Of a stretch of 64,000 nucleotides of DNA, positions 34,769 through 44,194 are shown one piece after another. Source of the DNA: Chryseobacterium vrystaatense (GTDB taxonomy: Bacteria > Bacteroidota > Bacteroidia > Flavobacteriales > Weeksellaceae); contig NZ_JPRI01000012.1 of NCBI RefSeq assembly GCF_000737765.1, positions 124,001-188,000 on the forward strand. Direction: 5' to 3'. The notes below the pieces were generated by a model, which did not search any database, was not told the DNA's origin, and saw nothing but the letters and a program-made list of their open reading frames with translations. The translations under genes were made by a program, and so were the position numbers. Each line of letters begins with the position of its first letter. Positions within the stretch are counted from its first letter, which is position 1.

Positions 34769-35374
34769 TCTTTACTTATTCATTTAATTAAACACTCTAT
34801 ATGGTAATCCATTGCCGGCCGATAACAAAAATTGGCGGAACAAATATAAGTGATTTAACGTCTGATCTTTTCCGTTTTTTAAGATTGGGTTTTAATTGCG
34901 GATTCTTTTCATCAAAATTTAAACAGTTAATTAATCATAAGATTACATTTAATTACAATGCTGATCATAGTATTTTACTACTTTTGTATTCCCGAAAGGG
35001 GGATTTTTTACTTTTTTCAGGATAACCACACCAAAAACTATGAACCAGATGATCACATGCAGCCTATTTACTCTACAGGAAAAAAAAGTACCAAAGGAGA
35101 TCAATAGCATCTTAAAAATCTCTTCTTATCCTATCCAAAAACACTCACAGCAGGTTTCCTTTCCGGAGATTGAAAAGGAAAAATTTCAATTTCAGTCATT
35201 TGATACCACATTTTTTTTTCAAAGACAGTAATATCGTTTGTTTTTTTTCGTTTGACAGTAAACCAATAGCCCCTTTATCTAACATTAAAAGTTTCATTCT
35301 TCTAATTTCTTGTAACATCCACCCAATTAAACAGACTATTTGATAGATTTCTACTACATTAAAATTTAAACTCA
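34769..35374. other. Long divergent intergenic region
   Basis: Separates lysE-type and TonB-receptor genes. On the minus strand TATATTTG at 34841-34848 is a good -7 box for the exporter. On the plus strand TACTTTTG at 34979-34986 is a good -7 box. It is followed at the expected transcription start by a small CCC-GAAA-GGG hairpin and T-runs. The first downstream frame (35040-35231, 63 residues) is not protein-like enough to call. The TonB gene would then have a leader of about 380 bases unless a closer promoter exists. Confidence 0.5.
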
Positions 35375-37705
35375 ATGCAAAAATTGTTTTTTAAGACTGC
35401 CGTCACGGCCGCTGCACTCTGTTTCAGCTCCATGGCTCTGGCGCAGCAAAAATACTCAGTAAGCGGTACTGTGAAGGATCACAAGAATGGCGAACTGCTG
35501 ATCGGGGTTACCGTAAAGGTCAATGAAGACCCTTCGATTTCGGTGGTGGCCAATGAATATGGCTTTTACTCACTGTCTCTCCCTGAAGGAAACTACACGC
35601 TGATTATTTCATACCCGGGATACAAAGATTTTGAGCAAACCATCAAACTTGAACAGAACACGAAGCTGGATCTTCCTCTTAATCAGGAAGATGAAAAAAT
35701 AGGAAAAATTGATGAAGTCATTATTTCAGGGGTTAAAAAGGATAAAAACCTTTCCACTGCCCAGATGGGAACTGAAACTTTAAGCATCAAAAACATAGAA
35801 AAACTACCGGTTTTATTTGGGGAAAAGGATGTGATGAAAACGATTCAGCTTTTACCGGGTATCAAAAGCAATGGTGAAGGAAGCAGTGGATTCAGTGTAA
35901 GAGGTGGTGCTACAGACCAGAACCTGATCTTACTGGATGAAGCTCCTGTTTATAACGCTTCGCATCTTCTTGGTTTTTTCAGTACATTCAACAGTGATGC
36001 CCTGAAAGACGCCAGCATTATCAAAGGAAACAGTCCGGCTCAGTATGGAGGCCGTCTTTCATCGGTCATGGATGTCAAAATGAAGGATGGAAATAATAAG
36101 GATTATAATGTGAACGGAGGAATCGGTCTGATCAGCAGCCGACTGAGTGTAGAAGGTCCTATTCAAAAGGAAAAATCATCATTTATTGTATCCGGAAGAA
36201 GAACCTATGCCGATCTTTTTCTTAAAGGGAGCGATGATTTTAAAGACAGTAAACTGTATTTCTATGATTTGAATTTAAAAGCCAATTATCAGATCAATGA
36301 AAACAACCGTCTTTATTTATCCGGATATTTCGGAAGGGATGTTCTGGGATTAGGTGATACATTTTCTACAGACTGGGGAAATACAACGGCTACTCTCCGA
36401 TGGAACAGTATCATCAACAGTAAGTTGTTTTCCAATACGTCATTTATATACAGCAACTACAATTATAAAATCAGTCTTAAAAGCAACGACAATACATTTG
36501 GCTTAGATTCGCAGATTGAGGATTGGAATCTTAAACAGGATTTTACCTGGTTTGCGGGTAATAAGCACTCGGTACGTTTCGGGCTTCAGTCGATTTACCA
36601 TACGATTACTCCAAGCAGTGCTTCGGGAACAAGTGTAAGCAGTTTTCCAAGAAATCCGAGAAAGTCATGGGAGAATGCGGTGTATATCAATGATGATTTT
36701 AAGGCCACCGAAAAACTTACTGTTAATTATGGGTTAAGACTATCTACGTTCAGTGTTTTAGGGGGTGATACTTTTAACACCTATGATCAGGGTGTGATTA
36801 CAGACAGTCGGTTTTTGGAGAAAGGTGAGTTCGGAAAAACCTATGTTAACCTGGAACCAAGAATCACGGCCAATTACCGTATCAATGAGGTAAGCAGTGT
36901 CAAAGGAGGTTATTCGCGTAATACTCAGAACCTGCATCTTCTGAGCAACAGCAGCAGCGGAAACCCTACGGACCAATGGATCGGAAGCAGCTACAGCGTA
37001 AAACCTGAAATTGCAGATCAGATCAGTGCGGGATACAGCAGAAATTTCAATCACAATAATTATGAACTGAATGCGGAGATTTATTATAAATCAATGCAGA
37101 ACCAGATCGACTTTAAAAACGGTGCGCAGATCTCTTTTGATACGGCAGCTGATGTAGAGAGTGAATTACTGTACGGAAAAGGAAGGGCTTACGGTCTGGA
37201 ACTTATCGCAAAAAAGAAAACGGGAAGATTAACGGGATGGATCTCTTATACTTTGTCTAAAACAGAGAGAAAAATTGATGGAATCAACAACAATGAATGG
37301 TATAATGCAAGGATGGACAAAACCCATGACCTCTCTATTGTAGCCACTTATGAGCTGACTAAAAGATGGTCTTTGTCGGGATTATTCCTTTACAGTACAG
37401 GAAATGCCGTTACTTTCCCTACAGCAAAATATGAACTGAACGGACAGACTATATTCCAGTACAGCAGCAGAAATGCCGACCGTATGCCGGCCTATCACAG
37501 AATGGACCTGAGTGCCACGTATGAACCGGAATCTACGAAACGTTTCAAAGGTTCATGGTCATTTGGTATTTATAATGTCTACGGCCGTGAAAATGCATAT
37601 ACGATTACATTTGAAGACAATCCAAATAATCCGGGAACTACCCGCGCTATGCAGACGTCATTATTCCGTTGGGTTCCAAACATCACTTATAATTTCAAAT
37701 TTTAG
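35375..37705 (+). CDS. TonB-dependent outer-membrane receptor
   Basis: Outer-membrane active transporter of 776 residues. The signal peptide ends at ALAQ. A CarboxypepD_reg-like domain occupies about 25-105 (YSVSGTVKDHKNGELLIGV ... NEYGFYSLSLPEGNYTLI). A plug domain follows, with SGFSVRGGATDQNLILLDEA and GNSPAQYGGRLSSVMDVKMK. The 22-strand barrel ends in an aromatic residue (ITYNFKF). The ligand is unknown; receptors paired with DUF4249 lipoproteins are abundant in Bacteroidota and often linked to iron or metabolite uptake. It is four bases upstream of the DUF4249 gene and forms an operon with it. Confidence 0.88.
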   Translation: MQKLFFKTAVTAAALCFSSMALAQQKYSVSGTVKDHKNGELLIGVTVKVNEDPSISVVANEYGFYSLSLPEGNYTLIISYPGYKDFEQTIKLEQNTKLDLPLNQEDEKIGKIDEVIISGVKKDKNLSTAQMGTETLSIKNIEKLPVLFGEKDVMKTIQLLPGIKSNGEGSSGFSVRGGATDQNLILLDEAPVYNASHLLGFFSTFNSDALKDASIIKGNSPAQYGGRLSSVMDVKMKDGNNKDYNVNGGIGLISSRLSVEGPIQKEKSSFIVSGRRTYADLFLKGSDDFKDSKLYFYDLNLKANYQINENNRLYLSGYFGRDVLGLGDTFSTDWGNTTATLRWNSIINSKLFSNTSFIYSNYNYKISLKSNDNTFGLDSQIEDWNLKQDFTWFAGNKHSVRFGLQSIYHTITPSSASGTSVSSFPRNPRKSWENAVYINDDFKATEKLTVNYGLRLSTFSVLGGDTFNTYDQGVITDSRFLEKGEFGKTYVNLEPRITANYRINEVSSVKGGYSRNTQNLHLLSNSSSGNPTDQWIGSSYSVKPEIADQISAGYSRNFNHNNYELNAEIYYKSMQNQIDFKNGAQISFDTAADVESELLYGKGRAYGLELIAKKKTGRLTGWISYTLSKTERKIDGINNNEWYNARMDKTHDLSIVATYELTKRWSLSGLFLYSTGNAVTFPTAKYELNGQTIFQYSSRNADRMPAYHRMDLSATYEPESTKRFKGSWSFGIYNVYGRENAYTITFEDNPNNPGTTRAMQTSLFRWVPNITYNFKF

Positions 37706-37708
37706 ATC

Positions 37709-38518
37709 ATGAAGAATATTATTTTTATCATATTAACGCTGTTTTTAGTAACTTCCTGTGAAAAGGAGATCGACCTGGATCTTGACGACAAGAGCGGAAA
37801 CATTGTCATAGAAGGTAATGTAACCAATCAGCCCGGACCTTATTTTGTAAGGATAACAAAATCTGTAGCCTTTACTGAAAACAATCACTACCCTGCAGTT
37901 TCAGACGCTCAGGTGATTTTAAGTGACAATACCGGTCAAACGGAAACTTTACAGTATGTAGGTGACGGGAAATATAAAACTACTGCTTTTACAGGAGTAA
38001 CAGGCAGAACCTATACTCTTACAATTCAGGCGGAAGGAAAACAGTACACAGCACAGAGCAGCATGCCTGAAGTAGTAAACTTTGATGGTCTAACCCAGGA
38101 TTCCTTTGCTTTCGGTGGGGAAACAACCTATACTCTTCTTCCGGTTTTCACGGATCCTATTGCATTAGGAAACCGATATCTCTTCAATTTTACAGTCAAT
38201 AACATGACTAAAAAGACATTTGAGGTATTTTCGGACAATGTGAATAACGGATTGGTGAATCAAAGACCTTTTTTCCTGCCTAATGAAGACGATGACGATG
38301 ACCCAACCAGCCATAAAGTAGTACCTGGAGACACAATTTACGTAGAGATGCAGTCTATCGAACATTCTATATTTACCTATTATTCTGCATTACTGCAGAT
38401 TTCAGGAGACGGAGGTGCAGGTGTTACACCTTCCAATCCTCCGAGCAATATCAATAATGGTGCACTGGGATATTTCTCTGCACATACAACACAGAAAAAA
38501 AGTATTGTGATCCAGTAA
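37709..38518 (+). CDS. DUF4249 outer-membrane lipoprotein
   Basis: Lipoprotein of 269 residues with lipobox VTSC (Cys17). The beta-rich N-terminal half contains GNIVIEGNVTNQPGPYFVRI, the conserved DUF4249 opening. Family members sit next to TonB receptors and are thought to be surface-exposed substrate-capture partners, comparable in place to SusD. An acidic patch EDDDDDD-like (EDDDDDPTSH, near 195) could bind cations. It is translationally close to the receptor (3-base gap). Confidence 0.82.
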   Translation: MKNIIFIILTLFLVTSCEKEIDLDLDDKSGNIVIEGNVTNQPGPYFVRITKSVAFTENNHYPAVSDAQVILSDNTGQTETLQYVGDGKYKTTAFTGVTGRTYTLTIQAEGKQYTAQSSMPEVVNFDGLTQDSFAFGGETTYTLLPVFTDPIALGNRYLFNFTVNNMTKKTFEVFSDNVNNGLVNQRPFFLPNEDDDDDPTSHKVVPGDTIYVEMQSIEHSIFTYYSALLQISGDGGAGVTPSNPPSNINNGALGYFSAHTTQKKSIVIQ

Positions 38519-38539
38519 TTATAATCTTTTATATAATAA

Positions 38540-38577
38540 ATGAAGGCTATTCCAACATCAGGAGTAGCCTTCATTTT
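38540..38577 (+). terminator. Terminator of the TonB/DUF4249 operon
   Basis: ATGAAGGCTA pairs with TAGCCTTCAT around a 14-base loop, followed by TTTTT, 22 bases after the stop. Confidence 0.8.
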
Positions 38578-38846
38578 TGAATCAATTCCTCAAAATTATT
38601 ACTGATAAAAATATAACATACTCCATTCAGCAGACATCTGATTCTATCAAAACATGAAGAAAGATAAAAGCCGATATTACCAATGCTTATGGATTCCTTA
38701 AACCAATGATATGATTCTGAAAAAAATGATGCTTTAAAATAAAAAACTGGCGCTCTGGCATATTCGATTTTTCACCTTAAAAGTAGTCTGATAGCCATAA
38801 TTTGATTAAATTTACATCTTATCAAAAAACAGTTTATAAACTACGT
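38578..38846. other. Intergenic region upstream of the LacI gene
   Basis: AT-rich spacer without a recognisable gene. The frame of the regulator extends upstream to 38802 with a non-ATG start but lacks homology-like content there. No copy of the AATCGATT palindrome is present, so autoregulation through that site is not visible. Confidence 0.4.
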
Positions 38847-39875
38847 ATGAATAAAAAAAACGCCACTATATACGACATTTCAAAGAAGCTTAATGTAAGT
38901 GTGGCTACTGTTTCCCGGGCATTGAATGACCATCCAAGAATAAGTGAAGCGACCAAAGAACTGGTTCGGAAGACGGCCAAAGAAATGAATTATAAGCAGA
39001 ATAATCTTGCTAAAGCTTTAAAAAGTGGCGAAACAAAAAACGTAGGAATTATCGTTCCCTATATCAATACCAACTTTTTTTCATCCGTTATTCGTGGTAT
39101 TGAAGAGGAACTTTCCCCGCACGGCTATCATGTAATCATCTGCCAAAGCCACGAAGATGTGAATATTGAGAGAAGACAGCTTAGTACTTTGCTTAATGCC
39201 CAGGTAGATGGCATTTTCATGTCGGTTTCCAAAACCACTATTGACACGGAACACATCAAAAATATTTTAGAAACCAGCAATACACCGATTATCTTTTTTG
39301 ACCGTAAAAAAGATATTCCCGGAATCAGTACCGTTACCATTGATGATTACCGGGGAGGGTATATAGCCACAGAACATCTGATTAAAGAAGGGTATAAAAA
39401 CATCTGCCATTTTGCGGGTGATCTTAATCTTGAGATTTATCAGAACCGTCTTAACGGCTACAAACAGGCTTTGCTTGATCATAACCTACAGGTAAAAGAG
39501 GAAAACATCACCTCTACCGGCAGCTCTATTGAGTCCGGTATTGAAGCGATCAAAAAGCTGTGGGACAAAAAATCCGTTCCTGATGCGATCTTTTCTGCCA
39601 GTGATTTTGCCGCTTTAGGAGCCTGTCAGGAATTAAAAAAACGCGGGGTAAAAATTCCACAGGAAGTGGCTGTTATTGGTTTTTCCAATGAACCTTTTAC
39701 CCAATTTATGGAGCTGCCGATCAGTTCTGTAGATCAGACACCCGTTACGATGGGAAATATGGCGGGACGGGTATTTATTGAAAGTGTGAAAGAAAACGGT
39801 TCGGGGATGTCTATTGAGAAGAAGGTAGTATTGACACCACAATTATGTATCAGGAAATCTTCTAAAAGGAAATAG
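38847..39875 (+). CDS. LacI-family regulator of the pectin/galacturonate locus
   Basis: Repressor-type regulator of 342 residues. The N-terminal LacI helix-turn-helix occupies 7-50 (IYDISKKLNVSVATVSRALN, then the hinge-helix region NNLAKALKSGETKNVGIIVP). The periplasmic-binding-protein-like sensor domain fills the rest, with FFDRKKDIPGISTVTIDDYR and the conserved DAIFSASDFAALGACQELK near 250. It is the first gene of the pectin locus, encoded on the opposite strand from the uronate operon. LacI proteins bind palindromes with a central CG, and two such sites lie in the divergent promoter region 11 kb to the right. The inducer is probably a pathway intermediate such as KDG or galacturonate (inference). 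The ATG at 38847 is chosen because it directly precedes the HTH. Confidence 0.88.
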   Translation: MNKKNATIYDISKKLNVSVATVSRALNDHPRISEATKELVRKTAKEMNYKQNNLAKALKSGETKNVGIIVPYINTNFFSSVIRGIEEELSPHGYHVIICQSHEDVNIERRQLSTLLNAQVDGIFMSVSKTTIDTEHIKNILETSNTPIIFFDRKKDIPGISTVTIDDYRGGYIATEHLIKEGYKNICHFAGDLNLEIYQNRLNGYKQALLDHNLQVKEENITSTGSSIESGIEAIKKLWDKKSVPDAIFSASDFAALGACQELKKRGVKIPQEVAVIGFSNEPFTQFMELPISSVDQTPVTMGNMAGRVFIESVKENGSGMSIEKKVVLTPQLCIRKSSKRK

Positions 39876-39964
39876 TTTTGTTACTGTTCAGATTAATATA
39901 TCGTGTAAAAAAAATTCTTTTTGTTATTCTGACGGGAGAAGAATCTAAAAGACGTTCTGTTTAT

Positions 39965-40030
39965 AAGTTTTTGGCTAAAGCCAATTATGATTTACCTTTT
40001 TATTAAATGGGCTAAAGCCCATCCCTATTG
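39965..40030. repeat. Double GGCTAAAGCC intergenic repeat
   Basis: Two small palindromic hairpins share the same core: TTGGCTAAAGCCAA (39971-39984) and ATGGGCTAAAGCCCAT (40007-40022), 22 bases apart. The pair is recognised from memory as recurrent in Chryseobacterium-type intergenic DNA; this is unverified. It lies between the convergent LacI gene and the WG-type gene. Confidence 0.5.
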
Positions 40031-40093
40031 GAGGAAATTGTTCCTGCTTCTTAATTCCTTTTCTTATATTCATGTCAACAGTAGCCTATTAGA

Positions 40094-40819
40094 TCAGAAT
40101 TTATGAATTTTTTGCGATTCGTAAGAAAAGATATTATAATCATGCGTCGTATGTTTTTTATAAACTTCGGGAAACTTTTCAATCACCTCATAATAAAGAC
40201 CCGGTTCGGTCTCTATACTCAAGAAGCGACTAAGATAAATAACTTTCCATAACCCGTCACCTATTGACACCACGTCTTTTTTATTATCTCCGTGGTACCA
40301 TTTTATAATCGGCGTATCTCCCACATTACAACACACTGTATTCTGATCCAATACATCTATCCACTGATATTCTACAGGAACCAGAATCTGGTTTTCTCTA
40401 TTGATCAATCCCCATTTTCCCTTTCCTAATCTTCCTTTATATTCGTCCCCGTTCCAGGATCCACTATCCCATAAAAATTCATAAAAGAGTTCATGAGACT
40501 CATCATCATATTTCCAGATATAGTCTCCTACAAAAATTTTAAAATATTTTTCGTCTATCAGAGGAGAAATATAATCGTAAACAGGAGGTATAATCTGCAA
40601 ACCGGTAATCAGCATAACTCCCCATTTCTTCTTATCATCTATAATATTATAAAAACGAATCATTTCGTGTGAATAATCTACGATTTTTGAAATGCTTAGT
40701 TCCTTTATATCATTATACTCATCAGCTGTATAAACTCTTCCGTCTTTGTACTGAAAAACTGCTTTTTTAAGCTTTTCAGATAAAAAAATTGTTTGATAGA
40801 GTTCTAAAGGATTATCCAT
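40094..40819 (-). CDS. WG-repeat-like protein, function unknown
   Basis: Cytoplasmic protein of 241 residues without signal peptide. Two segments match the WG repeat consensus: DDKKKWGVMLITGLQIIPPV (near 55) and GKGKWGLINRENQILVPVEY (near 130). In each, a Trp-Gly is followed by a strand and a Pro-x-x-Tyr turn. The rest is aromatic and charged. WG repeats form beta-structures of unknown function, common in Bacteroidota. It sits between the LacI gene and the uronate operon but outside it, downstream of the operon terminator, so a link to pectin use is unlikely. Confidence 0.6.
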   Translation of the reverse strand: MDNPLELYQTIFLSEKLKKAVFQYKDGRVYTADEYNDIKELSISKIVDYSHEMIRFYNIIDDKKKWGVMLITGLQIIPPVYDYISPLIDEKYFKIFVGDYIWKYDDESHELFYEFLWDSGSWNGDEYKGRLGKGKWGLINRENQILVPVEYQWIDVLDQNTVCCNVGDTPIIKWYHGDNKKDVVSIGDGLWKVIYLSRFLSIETEPGLYYEVIEKFPEVYKKHTTHDYNIFSYESQKIHKF

Positions 40820-40949
40820 TGTTTTCAGTAAATTTTAAATATAAAGTTTTATTTCGCTGCAAATCTCCAATCTAATGATGCTTTCAATTGACATATAAAA
40901 AGATTACAGCTTGGATCATATTCAAATATACATTTTTTTCACCTTTATA

Positions 40950-40984
40950 AAAAAAGCTCTCTGCATTGTGCAGAAAGCTTTTTC
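40950..40984 (-). terminator. Terminator of the uronate operon
   Basis: A 15-base stem with one mismatch (AAAAAGCTCTCTGCA against TGCAGAAAGCTTTTT, loop TTG) lies 10 bases after the uxaA stop and ends in a T-run on the minus strand. Confidence 0.85.
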
Positions 40985-40993
40985 AGTCAGTTT

Positions 40994-42607
40994 TTACAAA
41001 CTCACCCCTCTTCTCCAGGGAATAAAATCATTCTGATTTAAAATGGCCGCTTTTGTTTTTACATTTCCGCTGGCCACTTCGATAATAAACTCTAGCAGCT
41101 CTTCCGCTTTTTCATCAATTGTTTTTTCACCGGTAATAACGTCTCCTGTATTAAAATCGATAATATCAGGCATTCTTTCTGCCAGAACCGTATTGGATGA
41201 TATTTTCACTACCGGAACTACGGGATTTCCTGTTGGCGTTCCCAAACCTGTCGTGAATAAAACTACGTTTGAACCTGACCCCACCAAAGCTGTTGTGCAT
41301 TCTACGTCATTTCCGGGTGTACACAAGAGATTTAAGCCCGGTTTTTTGATGTATTCCGTAAAGTCGAGAACATCATTGATGGGTGATGACCCTCCTTTTT
41401 TAGCGGCTCCGGCAGATTTCATCGCATCGGTGATCAGTCCGTCTTTAATGTTTCCCGGTGAGGGATTCATATCAAAGCCTGAACCTGCTGCAACCACTGA
41501 TTCTTCAAAGTCTTTCATTAACTTTAAAAATCTTTCGGCATCTTCCTCATTCACACAACGGTTTACTAATTCCTGCTCTACCCCACACAGTTCGGGAAAC
41601 TCGGAGAGCATAGTGGCACCTCCTATTGCTGCCATTACATCTGATAAGTGTCCTAAAACCGGGTTGGCAGAAATTCCTGAAAATCCATCCGACCCTCCAC
41701 ATTCCAATCCTAAAACAAGTTTAGAAATGGGAGCAGGTTTCCTTTGCATTTGATTGGCCTGTTTAATGGCTTCGTAAGAGTCTTTTATAATTCCACTCAG
41801 CATTTCATCCACTGTACCGGACTTTTGCTGTTCGTAAACAATGATTGGCTTTTTATGATCCGGACTTATTTTTTCCAGGGCATCTTTAAAAATCTGAACC
41901 TGTAAATTCTGACATCCCAGGCTCAAAACTGTTGCTCCGGCTACGTTTGGATTATTCACATATCCTGCCAACAGCCTTCCCAAAGCTTCTGCATCCTGAC
42001 GTATTCCGCCACAACCGCCTTGATGGGTAATGAATTTTACATCAATATTTTTAAAAACTCTTGCATCCTGATCTTCTTCAACAAACATTTCTGCCTCTGA
42101 ATTATTGATCAATGATCTTAGTAATAACTGATGTTTTGTTGTTTTTTCAAAGAGCAGTTCTTTTTCAAAAACATCTTTTAAAATCTCGACATTTCTGTTT
42201 TCACAAAAAACCAGCGGAAAAAACAGCCAGACATTTTCAGTTCCCACCTGTCCGTCTTCCCTGTGATAGCCCATAAATGTTTTGTCTTTCCATTTCTCAA
42301 CATTCGGAGGGGTCCAGGAAGCGGTTTCTGTTTTACCTTTTACTTCAGCACTTTGATGCTTAACATTTTCTGTGGTAATCACTTCTCCTTTCCGGATGGG
42401 CTGACTTGCTTTTCCTACTAAAACGCCGTACATGATTACAGAATCACCAGCGGCAAGGTCTTCAGTCACGAATTTATGTTTGGCCTTCGTGTCTTTTATA
42501 AGGTCATAGGTAACGTCACCCAAAGTAACAGTTTCGCCCTGCGTCATATCCACCAATGCCACTGCTACATTATCTTTGGGGTTCACTTTCAACACTTTCT
42601 TTTCCAT
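40994..42607 (-). CDS. uxaA: Altronate dehydratase
   Basis: Converts D-altronate to 2-keto-3-deoxygluconate (KDG), the third step of the galacturonate isomerase pathway. Of its 537 residues, the first 95 form an SAF domain (VLKVNPKDNVAVALVDMTQG). The catalytic UxaA/GarD domain follows, with the Cys-rich THQGGCGGIRQD (near 190) and VLGLECGGSDGFSGISANP (near 300) segments that bind iron. It is the last gene of the uronate operon, 6 bases after uxaB. Confidence 0.93.
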   Translation of the reverse strand: MEKKVLKVNPKDNVAVALVDMTQGETVTLGDVTYDLIKDTKAKHKFVTEDLAAGDSVIMYGVLVGKASQPIRKGEVITTENVKHQSAEVKGKTETASWTPPNVEKWKDKTFMGYHREDGQVGTENVWLFFPLVFCENRNVEILKDVFEKELLFEKTTKHQLLLRSLINNSEAEMFVEEDQDARVFKNIDVKFITHQGGCGGIRQDAEALGRLLAGYVNNPNVAGATVLSLGCQNLQVQIFKDALEKISPDHKKPIIVYEQQKSGTVDEMLSGIIKDSYEAIKQANQMQRKPAPISKLVLGLECGGSDGFSGISANPVLGHLSDVMAAIGGATMLSEFPELCGVEQELVNRCVNEEDAERFLKLMKDFEESVVAAGSGFDMNPSPGNIKDGLITDAMKSAGAAKKGGSSPINDVLDFTEYIKKPGLNLLCTPGNDVECTTALVGSGSNVVLFTTGLGTPTGNPVVPVVKISSNTVLAERMPDIIDFNTGDVITGEKTIDEKAEELLEFIIEVASGNVKTKAAILNQNDFIPWRRGVSL

Positions 42608-42613
42608 GATTTC

Positions 42614-44077
42614 TTAAGAATTGAATTGAATAAAATTCTGACAGGCCGTTTTCATATCATGATGATCTATTTCCCACAATGCTTTCGCAACCGCAGATGT
42701 CAAACCATTAACCTGAGTAAGGTCTGTGTCCCAGAAAGCAGTTTCGCTTAAAGCTAATTCTGCCACCTGATCATAGTCCCGGTTTTCCCAGATCTCTTTG
42801 AATCTGTTTACGATTGGGGCTTCGTCATTTAACGGTAAGGATCTTTCACCAAAACTTCCCTGATAGAATCTGATCAGACATGCCAGGGAGAACGTTAAAT
42901 GAAGTGGTAATTTCTGATTCATTTCAACATAGCCCAATAAGCTCGGAAGGATTCTCACTTTGAATTTAGAGACAAAATACAGTGCAATACTGGCTAAATG
43001 ATGTTTGATAAAAGGATTTCTAAACCGGTCGAAAACTTCGTCTGCAAAATCTTTTAATTCGTTTTCATCTAAGCCTAACGTGGGATTGACTTCATTGAAA
43101 ACCGTATCCTTTAAAAAATCACCGATAAACTGATCATCAATCGATTCTTTTACCGTTTCTTTTCCTGATAAAATTGCCGGAGCCAGCATCAAGGTGTGGC
43201 CGCCATTTAAGATTCTTACTTTTCTTAAACGGTAAGGCTGGATATCATCCACCACTAAAATCTGTTCATTGATCTGATCAAAAGGAATTCTGTCTTTCAA
43301 ATTTCCGGCTTCCTGAATTACCCAAAGAAGGAAAACTTCAGAAACCACTATCATCCTGTCTTCGTAATCCAGTTGGTCTTCGTAGGTTTCTGCATCATCT
43401 TTTGGATAACCGGGAACAATCCTGTCTACCAATGTATTGTGGAAATAATTGTTATGTTCTATCCATTGTATAAAACCTTCTTCCAGATTCCAAAGCTGTG
43501 CATATTTTAAAATAATTTCTTTTAAAACAAATGCATTGTCCTCGATCAATTCGCAAGGAATAATTCTCAAACCTTTGTCCTGTGCTCCATTGAAATGTTT
43601 AAATCTCTCGTATAATAGAACCGTTACTTTCGCAGGAAAATTATCGTGTGGGCCCTCATAATGATCCGCTGATCCATCGTAAGCAATTCCGGTTTCTGTG
43701 GTATTGGAAAAAACAAATTCCAATTCCTCTTCCTTCGCTAAAGCAAGGAATTCATCATAATGGGTATAAGGATTAATGGATTTCTGAATGGCTGAAATCA
43801 CCTGTTTTGTATCAATGATTTCTCCCTTCTTAATACCTCTTGAGAAAAGGGTATACAAATTATCCTGCTCTTCAAGCCTATGAACCGAACCGCCCTGCGT
43901 AGGCTGAACGTTAGCAATCCCCGCATTGAAGCCTGCTTTTTTATTCAGCTGATCGATCACATAATCTGTGAATCCTCTCATAAAATTCCCGCCTCCGAAC
44001 TGTACAATTTTGATGGGAAGCTTTTCCTGAGAACCGTTGTTTTTACGGTTTAATTTATGTTTTATCTGATTTTCCAT
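42614..44077 (-). CDS. uxaB: Tagaturonate reductase (altronate oxidoreductase)
   Basis: NAD-dependent mannitol dehydrogenase family enzyme reducing D-tagaturonate to D-altronate, about 487 residues. The nucleotide-binding N-terminus reads KIVQFGGGNFMRGF (near 25-38). The C-terminal domain contains the family's conserved KVRILNGGHTLMLAPAILSG (near 285) with the catalytic Lys nearby. The start at 44077 (MENQIKHK) is preferred to 44101, giving an N-terminus of normal length before the Rossmann strand. It is immediately upstream of uxaA. Confidence 0.92.
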   Translation of the reverse strand: MENQIKHKLNRKNNGSQEKLPIKIVQFGGGNFMRGFTDYVIDQLNKKAGFNAGIANVQPTQGGSVHRLEEQDNLYTLFSRGIKKGEIIDTKQVISAIQKSINPYTHYDEFLALAKEEELEFVFSNTTETGIAYDGSADHYEGPHDNFPAKVTVLLYERFKHFNGAQDKGLRIIPCELIEDNAFVLKEIILKYAQLWNLEEGFIQWIEHNNYFHNTLVDRIVPGYPKDDAETYEDQLDYEDRMIVVSEVFLLWVIQEAGNLKDRIPFDQINEQILVVDDIQPYRLRKVRILNGGHTLMLAPAILSGKETVKESIDDQFIGDFLKDTVFNEVNPTLGLDENELKDFADEVFDRFRNPFIKHHLASIALYFVSKFKVRILPSLLGYVEMNQKLPLHLTFSLACLIRFYQGSFGERSLPLNDEAPIVNRFKEIWENRDYDQVAELALSETAFWDTDLTQVNGLTSAVAKALWEIDHHDMKTACQNFIQFNS

Positions 44078-44194
44078 TTTTTCTGATTTGAATAAAATCA
44101 TCTCATAAACTGATGATCTTTTTTAATAATTAGCCTGAAACGGCCTTCTGCTTATTGAAAAGTAAAGAGAGATTATCTTATAAAGATTTTAATG

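Noticed and set aside
34801..35025. 74-codon frame in the LysE-TonB spacer
   Set aside because: It crosses a minus-strand promoter box and has no recognisable pattern.
35040..35231. 63-codon frame downstream of a good -7 box
   Set aside because: It is possible as a small peptide gene, but composition is weak and there is no conservation evidence. It is mentioned only in the leader finding.
39965..40030. tRNA- or CRISPR-like repeats near 40 kb
   Set aside because: Only two short hairpins with a common core are present. There is no spacer series, no cloverleaf and no cas genes.
41043..41753. 236-codon antisense frame over uxaA
   Set aside because: It is a long shadow frame caused by the codon pattern of uxaA; it lacks a signal, domain or promoter.
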